NCBI GenBank assembly: GCA_023150915.1
Contig: JAKLKA010000112.1
Span: 1 to 44,165, forward strand
Length of the DNA stretch: 44,165 bases
Direction of reading: 5' to 3'
Source of the DNA: Polyangiaceae bacterium
GTDB taxonomy: Bacteria > Myxococcota_A > Polyangia > Polyangiales > Polyangiaceae
Every line of letters starts with the position of its first letter. The stretch's first letter is position 1. The position numbers were made by a program, and so were the translations under genes. Under the pieces are notes generated by a model. That model worked only from the letters and a program-made list of their open reading frames with translations, did no database searches and was not told the DNA's origin. Shown one piece after another: positions 1-8,438 of the stretch.

Positions 1-62
1 GCGGCGCAACCGGCGGCAGCGGCGGCGCAGCCGGCGGCAGCGGCGGCGCAACCGGCGGCAGC
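1..62 (+). repeat. 21-bp in-frame tandem repeat
   Basis: About three copies of a 21-bp unit code for G-G-A-(T/A)-G-G-S. The unit is a multiple of three, so copy-number change would lengthen or shorten the linker without breaking the frame. The array probably continues left of the window. Confidence 0.8.
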
Positions 63-524
63 GGCGGCGCGGGTGGCTCGGGTGGAAGTGGCGGCGGCGG
101 GGTGTGCAGCACCGAGAACGACTGCGTCGCCAGCGCGTACACCAAGCTGGTGACCACCGAGGCCGACTGCTACTGCGTGATGTGCCCGACCGTGGCGCTC
201 TCGAAGACCGAGGCTGAAGCACGCGCCAAGGCCTGGACGCAGGTCTGCGCGGCGTGGGCGAAGAAGAACCCGTGCCCAGTGCCCTCGTGCATGCAGCCGC
301 CGCCGGTCACCTGCAACGGTGGGCAGTGCGCGTTCGGCGGGTCCGAGGCAAGCTGTACCAACTCGGGCGGAACGGTCAGCAAGGCGCTGTGCTGCGCGAG
401 CACCGGCGACTTCCCCAACATGTGTACCACCGGGCCGTGCGGCTGTGCGCCGTCGTCCAGCCACGACGTGAAGATCTGCCAGTGCCCGGGTGGCAAGTGC
501 TTCGACGGCACGAAGTGCCAGTAG
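1..524 (+). CDS. Cys-rich secreted/lipoprotein, 5' end outside window
   Basis: The reading frame is already open at the left edge, so the start and any signal peptide lie outside the window. The visible part begins with a Gly/Ser/Ala linker made of repeated GGATGGS-type heptapeptides up to about base 100. A compact domain of about 140 residues with some 20 cysteines follows (for example CYCVMC, ALCCAS and CGCAP). The pattern of a Gly-rich linker after a lipidated Cys, then a disulfide-rich domain, recurs in other lipoproteins of this window, so an extracytoplasmic location is likely. The domain family was not recognised. The gene ends at a TAG 12 bases before the convergent neighbour's stop. 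Confidence 0.7.
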   Translation, partial: GATGGSGGAAGGSGGATGGSGGAGGSGGSGGGGVCSTENDCVASAYTKLVTTEADCYCVMCPTVALSKTEAEARAKAWTQVCAAWAKKNPCPVPSCMQPPPVTCNGGQCAFGGSEASCTNSGGTVSKALCCASTGDFPNMCTTGPCGCAPSSSHDVKICQCPGGKCFDGTKCQ

Positions 525-536
525 CGCAGCGAGCCG

Positions 537-875
537 TCAGCCCTTCTGGAACACGAAGAACCCGCCGAGCGCGACGAACCCGAACCCCACCAGCTGCCGC
601 CAGCCCAGGGGTTCGCGCAGGTAGAGTGCGCTGAACGCGGCAAACACCGCCAGGGTGATGATCTCTTGGATGGTCTTGAGCTGCGCGGCGCTGTACGTGC
701 CGTGCCCGATGCGATTGGCGGGCACGGCGAAGCAGTACTCGATGAAGGCGATGCCCCAGCTCACCACGATGACCGCGAAGAGGGAGGCCGACTTGAACTT
801 CAGGTGCCCATACCAGGCAAAAGTCATGAACACGTTCGAGATGCACAAGAGCACGATGGGCAAGAGCGCGGGCAC
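537..875 (-). CDS. DUF486 / DMT-like small membrane protein
   Basis: A 112-residue hydrophobic protein with about four membrane segments. Its sequence (NVFMTFAWYGHLKF near the start, ISWGIAFIEYCFAVPANRIG-like middle, LREPLGW near the end) matches the DUF486 family, a half-size relative of drug/metabolite transporters. The family has no established substrate. The start is a GTG preceded by an AGGAGG six bases upstream, a strong ribosome binding site. Length and motifs are complete. It converges with the Cys-rich protein gene on its 3' side. Confidence 0.85.
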   Translation of the reverse strand: MPALLPIVLLCISNVFMTFAWYGHLKFKSASLFAVIVVSWGIAFIEYCFAVPANRIGHGTYSAAQLKTIQEIITLAVFAAFSALYLREPLGWRQLVGFGFVALGGFFVFQKG

Positions 876-968
876 GTGGGGCCTCCTCGAGTCAGGTGAG
901 CTCGCAGGGCGCTAACGGGGGTTTTTCTGCGAAGCAAACAAGGCTTCCCACGTCCAGCCGCTGTCGCC

Positions 969-974
969 TATGCT
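969..974 (+). promoter_or_regulatory. possible -10 box (TATGCT)
   Basis: TATGCT overlaps the first ATG of the hydrolase fragment frame. If it is a -10 element, that ATG cannot be in the transcript and translation would begin at the GTG at 1006 or the ATG at 1015. No convincing -35 was seen. Confidence 0.3.
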
Positions 975-1014
975 GCAAGATGGTCAATTTTCTCGGGGGG
1001 CCGGGGTGCAGCGG

Positions 1015-1434
1015 ATGGCGGAGCAAGCGGACATCGAGCTGAAGGCGTGGGCGGGCACTGCGGGGGAGCTGGGCGAGGGGCAGGGCCGCGCCTTTCGCGG
1101 GCGGGTCCAGAGCATTCTCGCCGCCGTCGCCGATCTGCCGCTGTTTCCTGCCTGGTCGCCGCCGTTCTTGCGACAGAAGCTGACGCTCGCCGCGGCGCGC
1201 GCCGCGGGCGCCTGGTACTACCGCGCGCACCGACCCCTGCTCGAGAGCCACCGCGCGGGGCACTACGCCGAGCTCTTCGCGGGGCTGGCCCGCGGCCTCG
1301 GGCTCCCCACCAGCACGGTCTACGGGCTGAACGCGTTCGAGATCGAGAGCGCGCTTCCGACCGTTCGCGTCGGGTGCACGGCGCTGGCCCTGTCGCCCGA
1401 GCTCACCGATCACGGCCGGCCCCTGATCGCCTAA
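1015..1434 (+). pseudogene. C45-type acyltransferase/hydrolase, N-terminal fragment
   Basis: The frame encodes about 140 residues resembling the N-terminal part of C45 autoproteolytic acyltransferases (acyl-CoA:6-aminopenicillanic acid acyltransferase-like). It carries helices with HYAELFAGLARGLGL, then VGCTALALSP; the Cys in GCT would be the self-processing nucleophile. The frame stops at a TAA right after DHGRPLIA, where intact members continue for roughly 200 more residues. No continuation is found in the other frames downstream, so this looks like a deletion rather than a frameshift. The ATG at 970 overlaps a possible -10 box, so 1015 was preferred. The family call is moderate; the truncation is clear if the call is right. 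Confidence 0.5.
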
Positions 1435-1456
1435 CATCGCGCTCTCACGGGCCGGT

Positions 1457-1720
1457 GTGGAGCTGCCTGCGGCCAGCGGCGATGACGCCGACTCGGAGCC
1501 AGGCCCGGCTCCGCCAAGCGCTGCCGACTCGAGCTTCGTTCGCGACGAGCTGCTCTCGGCCGGGCACCTTGCCAAGAAGCACGTGCACCCGCGGCTCGCG
1601 AAGATGCTGGAGCTGGCCGGCATGAACACGGTGTTCGACCGCGCGAGCGGCGCCTGGCCGCCCGAGGCAAGCGGGTGGTGTTGCTCGAAGCGGGCCCGGT
1701 GGTTCGCCCGCACGAGATGA
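1457..1720 (+). pseudogene. probable class III aminotransferase, N-terminal fragment
   Basis: From the GTG at 1457 the frame reads an acidic leader, then LAKKHVHPRLAKMLELAG followed by MNTVFDRASGAW. This resembles the entry segment of PLP-dependent class III aminotransferases, in which a 'HxNPxLxxLLxLxGxDxxxxRGEGxWLWD' stretch precedes the catalytic domain. After GAW (about base 1654) the resemblance ends and the sequence becomes the GMC oxidoreductase gene in another frame. Only about 65 of an expected 430 or so residues remain, with no PLP lysine. The assignment rests on a short stretch and is tentative. Confidence 0.4.
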
Positions 1721-3036
1721 ACGAAGAGGCGGGGCTCACCCTCGCCAAGCACTTCTTCGAAAATGGCCTGCGCGTCGCCCGCGGCAACATCTACATGCCC
1801 ACGCTGCAGGCTCGCGTGCTGGGCGGCGGCTCGGTGTTCAACTGCGCAATCTGCGCGCGCATGACCGACAAGACCTTGACCGAGTGGCGCGTGGAGCACG
1901 GTCTGGACTGGCTGACCACCGACGAGGCGAGCCGCCACTATCGGGCGGTGGAAGACTTGATGGGGCTTCGGCCCACCGAAGCCGAGGTAATGGGCGAGCG
2001 CAACCGACTGTTTCGCAAGGGCTGCGACGCCCTGGGGTGGCGGGCCGACCCGGTGCTGCGCAACACGTCGGGCTGCCGCGGGTCGGCGCAGTGCTTCACC
2101 GGGTGTCCCAACGGCGCAAAGGCGTCGATGGATCGCCGCGGCATTCCTGAGCTGCTCGACGCCGGCGGCACGGTGTACACGTCGGTCCCCGTCAATCGGC
2201 TGTTGCGACGCGGCGCCAAGGTGGTCGGCGTCGAGGGCAGCGTGGCGGGGCGCCCCGGGTGCAGCGTCGAGGTGCGGGCACCGGTCACCGTGCTGGCAGC
2301 CGGGGCCCTTGCGTCACCCCTGATCGCGCGCGCCAGCGGCATCGAGCACGGCGCCCTCGGCGCTGGGCTTCGCTTCCACCCCGGGGCGTCGGTGCTGGCC
2401 CTGTTCGATCACGAAGTGGCGCCCTGGGTGGGCGCATCGCAGGGCTACCACTGCCTCGATTTCTGCGACGAGGGGATCAAGCTCGAGACCCTGTGGGCCA
2501 CCCCCGAGCTGATGAGCTTTCGCATCCCGAGCGCGGGGCCCGAGCTGTCCGCGCTCTTGGGCGAGTACCCACGGGCGGCCGTCTGGGACGTGATCATCTC
2601 GGGCGAGGACTCGGTGGGCCACATCGATCGCTTCGGCCGCGCCCGGTACGACGTCGCGTTGGGCGACGTTCGGCGCATGCGCGACGGCATGGCGAAGCTG
2701 GCCGAGATCGCCCGCGCCGCCGGCGCCCGCGAGGTGGTGTCCGGGCTTCGGGGCGTGCCGGCACGATTGCCCGCCGACTCGGCGGCCGAGGTCATCCGCC
2801 AGGTGCCGCTGGAAGTCACTCGTTTCCCCATGGCCTCGAACCACGTGTTCGGCACGATGGCGATGGGGGCCGATCCCGAGCGCTATGCCATCGACGCGAG
2901 CTTCGCGGTCCGGGGCACGGAAGGCCTCTTCGCTTGCGACACCGGCATCATGCCTTCGAGCCCGCGCGTGAACCCCATGCTCACCATGTGGGCGCTCTCG
3001 CATCGGCTGGCGGAAGTTCTTGCTGACCGATCGTGA
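1675..3036 (+). pseudogene. GMC-family FAD oxidoreductase, N-terminus missing
   Basis: The protein has the hallmarks of glucose-methanol-choline oxidoreductases: RVVLLEAGP (end of the second FAD strand), VLGGGSVFN, a Cys-containing CRGSAQCFTGCPNGAKAS segment, VLAAGALASPLI, and a C-terminal SNHVFGTMAMG plus DTGIMPSSPRVNPMLT. Homologous reading can be traced back only to about 1651 (RLAARGKRVV). The GxGxxG dinucleotide-binding turn expected 15-20 residues earlier is absent. Without it FAD binding should fail, so it is called a pseudogene even though the remaining 450 residues are open. A GTG at 1675 could initiate a truncated product. It ends 21 bases from the convergent membrane-protein gene. 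Confidence 0.75.
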
Positions 3037-3057
3037 ACGGGCCCCCCGGCTGACGGC

Positions 3058-4143
3058 TCACCAAGTGTAGCCGCCGCCGGCGGTGACGAGCACGAAGTCC
3101 GAGACGTAGAGGGCCATGGCGGTGATGGTCCAGCGCGTCAGCTTCGCCGTGCCGGCGTTGTACTTCGGGAAGCTGAGCGTGAGCGACGGACCGTGGGCCA
3201 CACCCGTGGTGGTCTCTTCGTTCTCGGTGCCACCCACCGTGGTCTTGGTGAACGTGGCCGCCCCACCCGCGCGATACCCCAGGAACACGCCGAACCCGCC
3301 CTGCTGCAATGTCTCTGGGTCCATCGTGCCGAAGCGCATGTACTGGTAGCCAGCGGTCACCGAAGCCGAGACGTTGGCCTGCTCGTACTCCACCTCGGTG
3401 CCGCCGGTGTCGACCTTGCCGAAGCCACCCTGGAAGGTCCCCATCAGATCGAGCCCCAGGCCGCTCCACCCACCGCCCTCGGGCCCGGGAAACCGCCCGC
3501 CCGCCATCAGTCGCATGCCGCCCTGCAGCGAGTAGCCGGTGAGCGTGACGTCGATGTCGCCGGTACCCTTTCCGTAGAGCCCCGACACCTCGAAGGCGCC
3601 GCCAACGGCGTGTGACGGCGGGGTCTGCACGCGCTGAACGCTCTCGCCCTTCAGCCCAAAGCGCACGCCACTGCCATCGACGCGCGTCGAGGTGTCTTCG
3701 CGGCAGATTTCGCCGGGCTGGCCCTTGCAATCGCGCGTGGTCGAATGCTGCGCGCCCGCCGGGCCAACTCGAGTGGTGCCGGCGGCTCCGAACAGCGCGT
3801 TGCGATCCGGAACCAGCGCCACCACCTTCACCTGGGCCCAAGCCCACGTCTCTTCGCGCTTGTCCGGGTGCTGAAAGGTGACGAACGACCCGGGCTCGTG
3901 CTTCACCACCCGCACGTAGAGCACGCGGTTGTCGGCCGTCACCAGCACGTCCCAGTTCTTGGTGGCCTCGCCGGGGGTCGGATAAGCCGGCGTGCCGGTG
4001 GCCGGCGGCGGCGGTGCCGGCGGCGGCGGGGCAGGCGGCGCCGAGGTGGGCGGGGCAGGCGGGGGGTCGGCGGCCTGGCCCAGCGCCGCCGGGCAGACCA
4101 GAACTAGAGCCAAGGGGAGCAACAGGCGCGGGATGGTTTGCAT
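3058..4143 (-). CDS. outer-membrane beta-barrel-like protein
   Basis: 361 residues with a clean signal peptide (MQTIPRLLLPLALVLVCPAALG) and a Pro/Ala-rich segment. A domain of about 90 residues (WDVLVTADNRVLYVRVV...) follows. The C-terminal part alternates Gly/aromatic strands (LGYRAGGAATF, WTITAMALYVSDFVLVTAGGGYTW) typical of outer-membrane barrels, and ends in Trp. Function is not recognisable. The start is the ATG at 4143 because the signal peptide begins there; a TAGGGT box lies ten bases upstream and no Shine-Dalgarno is seen. It converges with the GMC remnant. Confidence 0.7.
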   Translation of the reverse strand: MQTIPRLLLPLALVLVCPAALGQAADPPPAPPTSAPPAPPPPAPPPPATGTPAYPTPGEATKNWDVLVTADNRVLYVRVVKHEPGSFVTFQHPDKREETWAWAQVKVVALVPDRNALFGAAGTTRVGPAGAQHSTTRDCKGQPGEICREDTSTRVDGSGVRFGLKGESVQRVQTPPSHAVGGAFEVSGLYGKGTGDIDVTLTGYSLQGGMRLMAGGRFPGPEGGGWSGLGLDLMGTFQGGFGKVDTGGTEVEYEQANVSASVTAGYQYMRFGTMDPETLQQGGFGVFLGYRAGGAATFTKTTVGGTENEETTTGVAHGPSLTLSFPKYNAGTAKLTRWTITAMALYVSDFVLVTAGGGYTW

Positions 4144-4153
4144 GGAACCTGCC

Positions 4154-4159
4154 ACCCTA
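4154..4159 (-). promoter_or_regulatory. possible -10 box (TAGGGT)
   Basis: TAGGGT on the minus strand lies ten bases before the ATG of the barrel-like protein. It belongs to a set of TAnnnT boxes close to start codons in this window. No -35 was identified. Confidence 0.25.
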
Positions 4160-4225
4160 TTCGGCGGCGGCCCCGATTCGTAGTCGGCAAATGCTGACGG
4201 CGCTGGACGGTGTTGCGCGCCGGGC

Positions 4226-4716
4226 CTAGGTTTCTGCGCGTGTTGCGCGTTCTGGTCGCCGACGACCACGCGATGCTCCGCCGGGGGGTCCGTTCGTTGC
4301 TCGAAGAGCAGATACGGCCTCGTCGAGCGCGCCCAGGACCAGCGCGGACAGGTCGCGCTGCTCGCCCAGCGCGCTCTCGGCTCGGCGCTGCTCCGTGACG
4401 TCTTCGGCGGTGACCAGCACCTGGTCGCTTCCCACCCAGTCGAGCGAGAGCAAGACCGCACGCCGCTCACCGCCGGGCCGAGTCAGCTCGACCGGGACCG
4501 CGCGCACCGGCTCGCCGCTGAGGAAACGCGCACGAAGCTGTTCGCGCTCTGCAGGCTCGAGCAGGCCGGTGTGGGTCAGCCCCAGAAGCTCGCCTTCGCT
4601 GCGCCCGGCCAGCGCAGCGAACGCCGCGTTCACCGCCACGATGGTCGAGTCGGAAGCCCGGGCCACCAACTGCGGCACGGGGCTCTGACGGAAGGCGGCT
4701 TCGAACGCGATGGTCA

Positions 4717-4717
<1 letters not shown>
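4226..4717 (-). pseudogene. PAS-domain sensor, truncated after the first PAS
   Basis: The gene starts at the ATG at 4717. That ATG overlaps the TGA of the upstream carboxylase gene by one base (TGATG), so translation is probably coupled. Residues 1-130 form a PAS domain (FRQSPVPQLVARASDSTIVA, then NAAFAALAGRSEGELLGL, then LVTAEDVTEQRRAESAL, the usual PAS-linker end). Resemblance ends near base 4312 after ALDEAV. The last 28 or so codons are antisense to the response-regulator stub. Intact relatives normally continue into further PAS and histidine kinase domains, which are absent here. A convergent regulator and kinase appear to have been fused by loss of both 3' ends. Confidence 0.7.
4240..4398 (+). 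pseudogene. response regulator receiver stub
   Basis: The frame from the GTG at 4240 begins with VLRVLVADDHAMLRRGVRSL, the first strand and helix of a CheY-like receiver domain (acidic pair DD, typical of NarL/LuxR-type regulators). Resemblance stops at about 4311; the phosphorylated Asp and everything after it are missing. The remaining codons read through sequence belonging to the opposite-strand PAS gene. It is a truncated remnant. Confidence 0.7.
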
Positions 4718-6198
<1,481 letters not shown>

Positions 6199-7587
6199 GG
6201 CGGCGCGGGCGGCATGGCCGGTGCGGCGGGGGGTGGCGGCAGCTCCGGCGCCGATGCCAGCAGCGGCGGCGCCTCCGGGTCCGACGCGGGCTCGGACGCG
6301 GCCGACGCAGCCCCCGATCCGCCCGCGCTGACCGAGGTGCAGGTGATCGCCGGGGGCGCGGGTCACTTCGTGACCGACGTGTCCATCCACCCGGGAACCG
6401 GCCACGTCTTCGTACTCGGCTATGGCTCCACGTCGCCGGGCTACGAGAGCTTCATCGCCGAGCTGAAGCCCGGGCAGGCGGCAGAGCTGCCGCGGCGGCA
6501 CTTCACCTCCACCGACCAGGCGTACGCCCAGGGCCTGGTGGTGGGCGGGAACGGCGGGCTGTTCCTGTCCGGGTTCTTCGCCAAAGATCTGAAGATCGGC
6601 AACAAGACCTTCGCCGAGCCGTCGGGGTTCGGCGGCGTGAGCGCGCGGATCATGCCGCCGAGCGACACTGTCGAAGCGCTTTCGATGCTCGGCGCCGGCA
6701 ACCAGGCGTTTTACGGAAACGCGGCGCTGGGCTCGGGCAGCGTGAGCGCGGGTTTCGTCAACGGGGGAACCCTGCTGCACGGGCAGACCGTGACCACCGA
6801 CGTCGACGGCGATGCCATCATCTCGGCCGATTTCGACGGGCAGCCGGTGGGCAAGCACGCGGTGTTCGGCGGCGGCGGAACGCAGCGCTTCTATGACGTG
6901 GCCACCGACGGCACTCCCAAGATCTTCGCGGTGGGCGAGTCGGCAACGACCGGAACCGCCCTGCAGATCGTGGGCAAGGGCGCGCTTCAGGTCGCCACGG
7001 TGGTCGCCTACGACTCGACCTTGAAGCAACTGTGGGCGCGCGCGCTGGGCAGCGCCAGCAACGACGCCTTTCTCGATGTCGCGGCCGGCGCCAGCGGAAA
7101 GCAGATCGTGGCCGTGGGCTACGCCAAGGGGCAGGTCGATCTGGGCACGGGCACACCCCTGCCCAACGCCGGCGCAGAAGATCTGCTGGTGGCGCAGTTC
7201 GACGGCGGCGGCAAGCTCACCTGGGCGCGGACCTTCGGCGGCGCGGCGGACGATCGCGCCTATTCGGTGGCCGTGCACCCAAGCGGCGACGTGTTCGTGG
7301 GCGGTAGCATCAAGAGCGCAAACGTCGACTTCGGCAGCGGCAAGCTCGCCAAGCAAGGCGCGGAAGACGGCTTCATCTTGCGCCTGGATCCGTCGGGCAA
7401 CGTTCGCTTCGCAACGCTGTTCGGCGGTGCGGGGGCCGATTCCATCGGCGGGCTCACCGCCAACGACGAGCGCGTGGTGGCGGTCGGGAAGTTCTCGGGC
7501 AAGGTCGATTTCTTGGGCCAGTCGGTCGCACCAGTCAGCACGAATCCTGCCGTCTTCGACTTCGCGGTGCTCACGCTGAAGCCGTGA
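6199..7587 (+). pseudogene. Gly-rich SBBP beta-propeller lipoprotein, N-terminus missing
   Basis: Starting at the junction, the frame reads [16 protein letters not shown], an Ala/Asp/Ser-rich linker, then a domain of about 420 residues with repeats of the SBBP type. Examples are [40 protein letters not shown] and [21 protein letters not shown]. Such proteins in this group normally have a lipoprotein signal peptide before the Gly-rich linker; none is present because the sequence to the left is the opposite-strand carboxylase. An internal ATG at 6214 exists but would give no export signal. The body is open to the TGA at 7587, eight bases from the convergent neighbour's stop. Confidence 0.65.
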
Positions 7588-7594
7588 GGTTTGG

Positions 7595-7996
7595 TCACCG
7601 CCGGCGCGCGCCCCACGCCAGCGCCCCGGCCAGCAACAAGCCCAGCGCCACGAGCGAGGTCGAGCGGTCTTCGCCACCCACGGCGCATGCACCGCAGCCG
7701 CGCTTCCGATCGGGCTGTGACCCGCTGCGGCACCAGACCTCGTTCCACACCGAAGCACCGGGGGCGCGGCACGCCTGGCGATAGCCCTGTGCGCCGAGCT
7801 CTTGGCACTTGTTCGGCTGCTCGTACGACGCGCCGCAGTCCAAGCACTGGTCGTGGGGGCCCGCGATGCGCTGCGCCGTGCACTCGGGCGGCGGCGGACC
7901 GGGGCTGGGCCCAGGGCCGGGACCCGGGGCCACGTCGGCCCACGCGGGCGCGACCACCAACAGCGCGACAATCAACGGGCGAAGCTTCACGGTCAT
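7595..7996 (-). CDS. small secreted protein with MYXO-CTERM-like sorting signal
   Basis: 133 residues: an N-terminal signal peptide ([20 protein letters not shown]), a Pro/Gly linker, and a domain of about 70 residues with eight cysteines ([21 protein letters not shown]). The C-terminus is [13 protein letters not shown], a hydrophobic segment and GARRR. A Cys motif followed by a transmembrane helix and an Arg cluster is the layout of the MYXO-CTERM signal processed by myxosortase, which points to surface attachment. TAACCT sits three bases before the ATG, so a slightly later start or a different promoter is possible. Divergent from the repeat lipoprotein at 8048. Confidence 0.75.
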   Translation of the reverse strand: MTVKLRPLIVALLVVAPAWADVAPGPGPGPSPGPPPPECTAQRIAGPHDQCLDCGASYEQPNKCQELGAQGYRQACRAPGASVWNEVWCRSGSQPDRKRGCGACAVGGEDRSTSLVALGLLLAGALAWGARRR

Positions 7997-8047
7997 TCGA
8001 GGTTACTCTGTCTGACGGGGTTGAGGCATAATTCGGGCGGGTGCGAC

Positions 8048-8416
8048 ATGTCTGACGGTGAATCGAAACGAGTGATTCTCGCGCGGCGCGCGCGCTTCGT
8101 CGCGGCGGCGCTGGCCAGCGCGGGGATCGCGGCCGGTGCCATGGCCTGCGGCCAGACCGAGTCGGATGGGCCCGGCGGCACCGGCGGCATCTCCACGGGC
8201 GGCAAGGGCGGCAGCGGGGGCTCGGGCGGCGTCGCCGGGGGCGGCGGCACGGCGGGCTCGCCCAGCGGGGGCTCGGCCGGCGCCCAGCCCTGCCTCGAGC
8301 CGCCCTACGACGCCGGCACGGATGCGCCTCAGCCCTGCCTGGACCCGCCCTACGACGCCGACACCGACGCGCCCCAGCCGTGTCTGAAGATCCCGCCGGA
8401 CGCCGGCTCGGATTGA
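8048..8416 (+). CDS. short lipoprotein with 15-residue tandem repeats
   Basis: 122 residues. The N-terminus RRARFVAAALASAGIAAGAM is followed by AC, a plausible lipobox, then a Gly-rich linker of about 45 residues. The end consists of three units of a 15-residue repeat: QPCLEPPYDAGTDAP, QPCLDPPYDADTDAP and the shorter QPCLKIPPDAGSD. Each repeat carries one Cys and an Asp-rich tail. No known domain was recognised; function is unknown. The ATG at 8048 was chosen because the export signal starts there. It lies 22 bases before the kinase-FGE gene on the same strand and may be cotranscribed with it. Confidence 0.7.
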   Translation: MSDGESKRVILARRARFVAAALASAGIAAGAMACGQTESDGPGGTGGISTGGKGGSGGSGGVAGGGGTAGSPSGGSAGAQPCLEPPYDAGTDAPQPCLDPPYDADTDAPQPCLKIPPDAGSD

Positions 8417-8426
8417 TCGCGGGCGG

Positions 8427-8432
8427 TAGACT
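8427..8432 (+). promoter_or_regulatory. possible -10 box (TAGACT), leaderless-type spacing
   Basis: TAGACT ends six bases before the GTG of the kinase-FGE gene, and no Shine-Dalgarno is present. This fits a leaderless transcript. No clear -35 was seen. Confidence 0.35.
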
Positions 8433-8438
8433 CGTCCG

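Noticed and set aside
1-100. Collagen-like or silk-like protein
   Set aside because: The GGSGGA units form a short linker before a Cys-rich domain and lack the Gly-X-Y collagen pattern.
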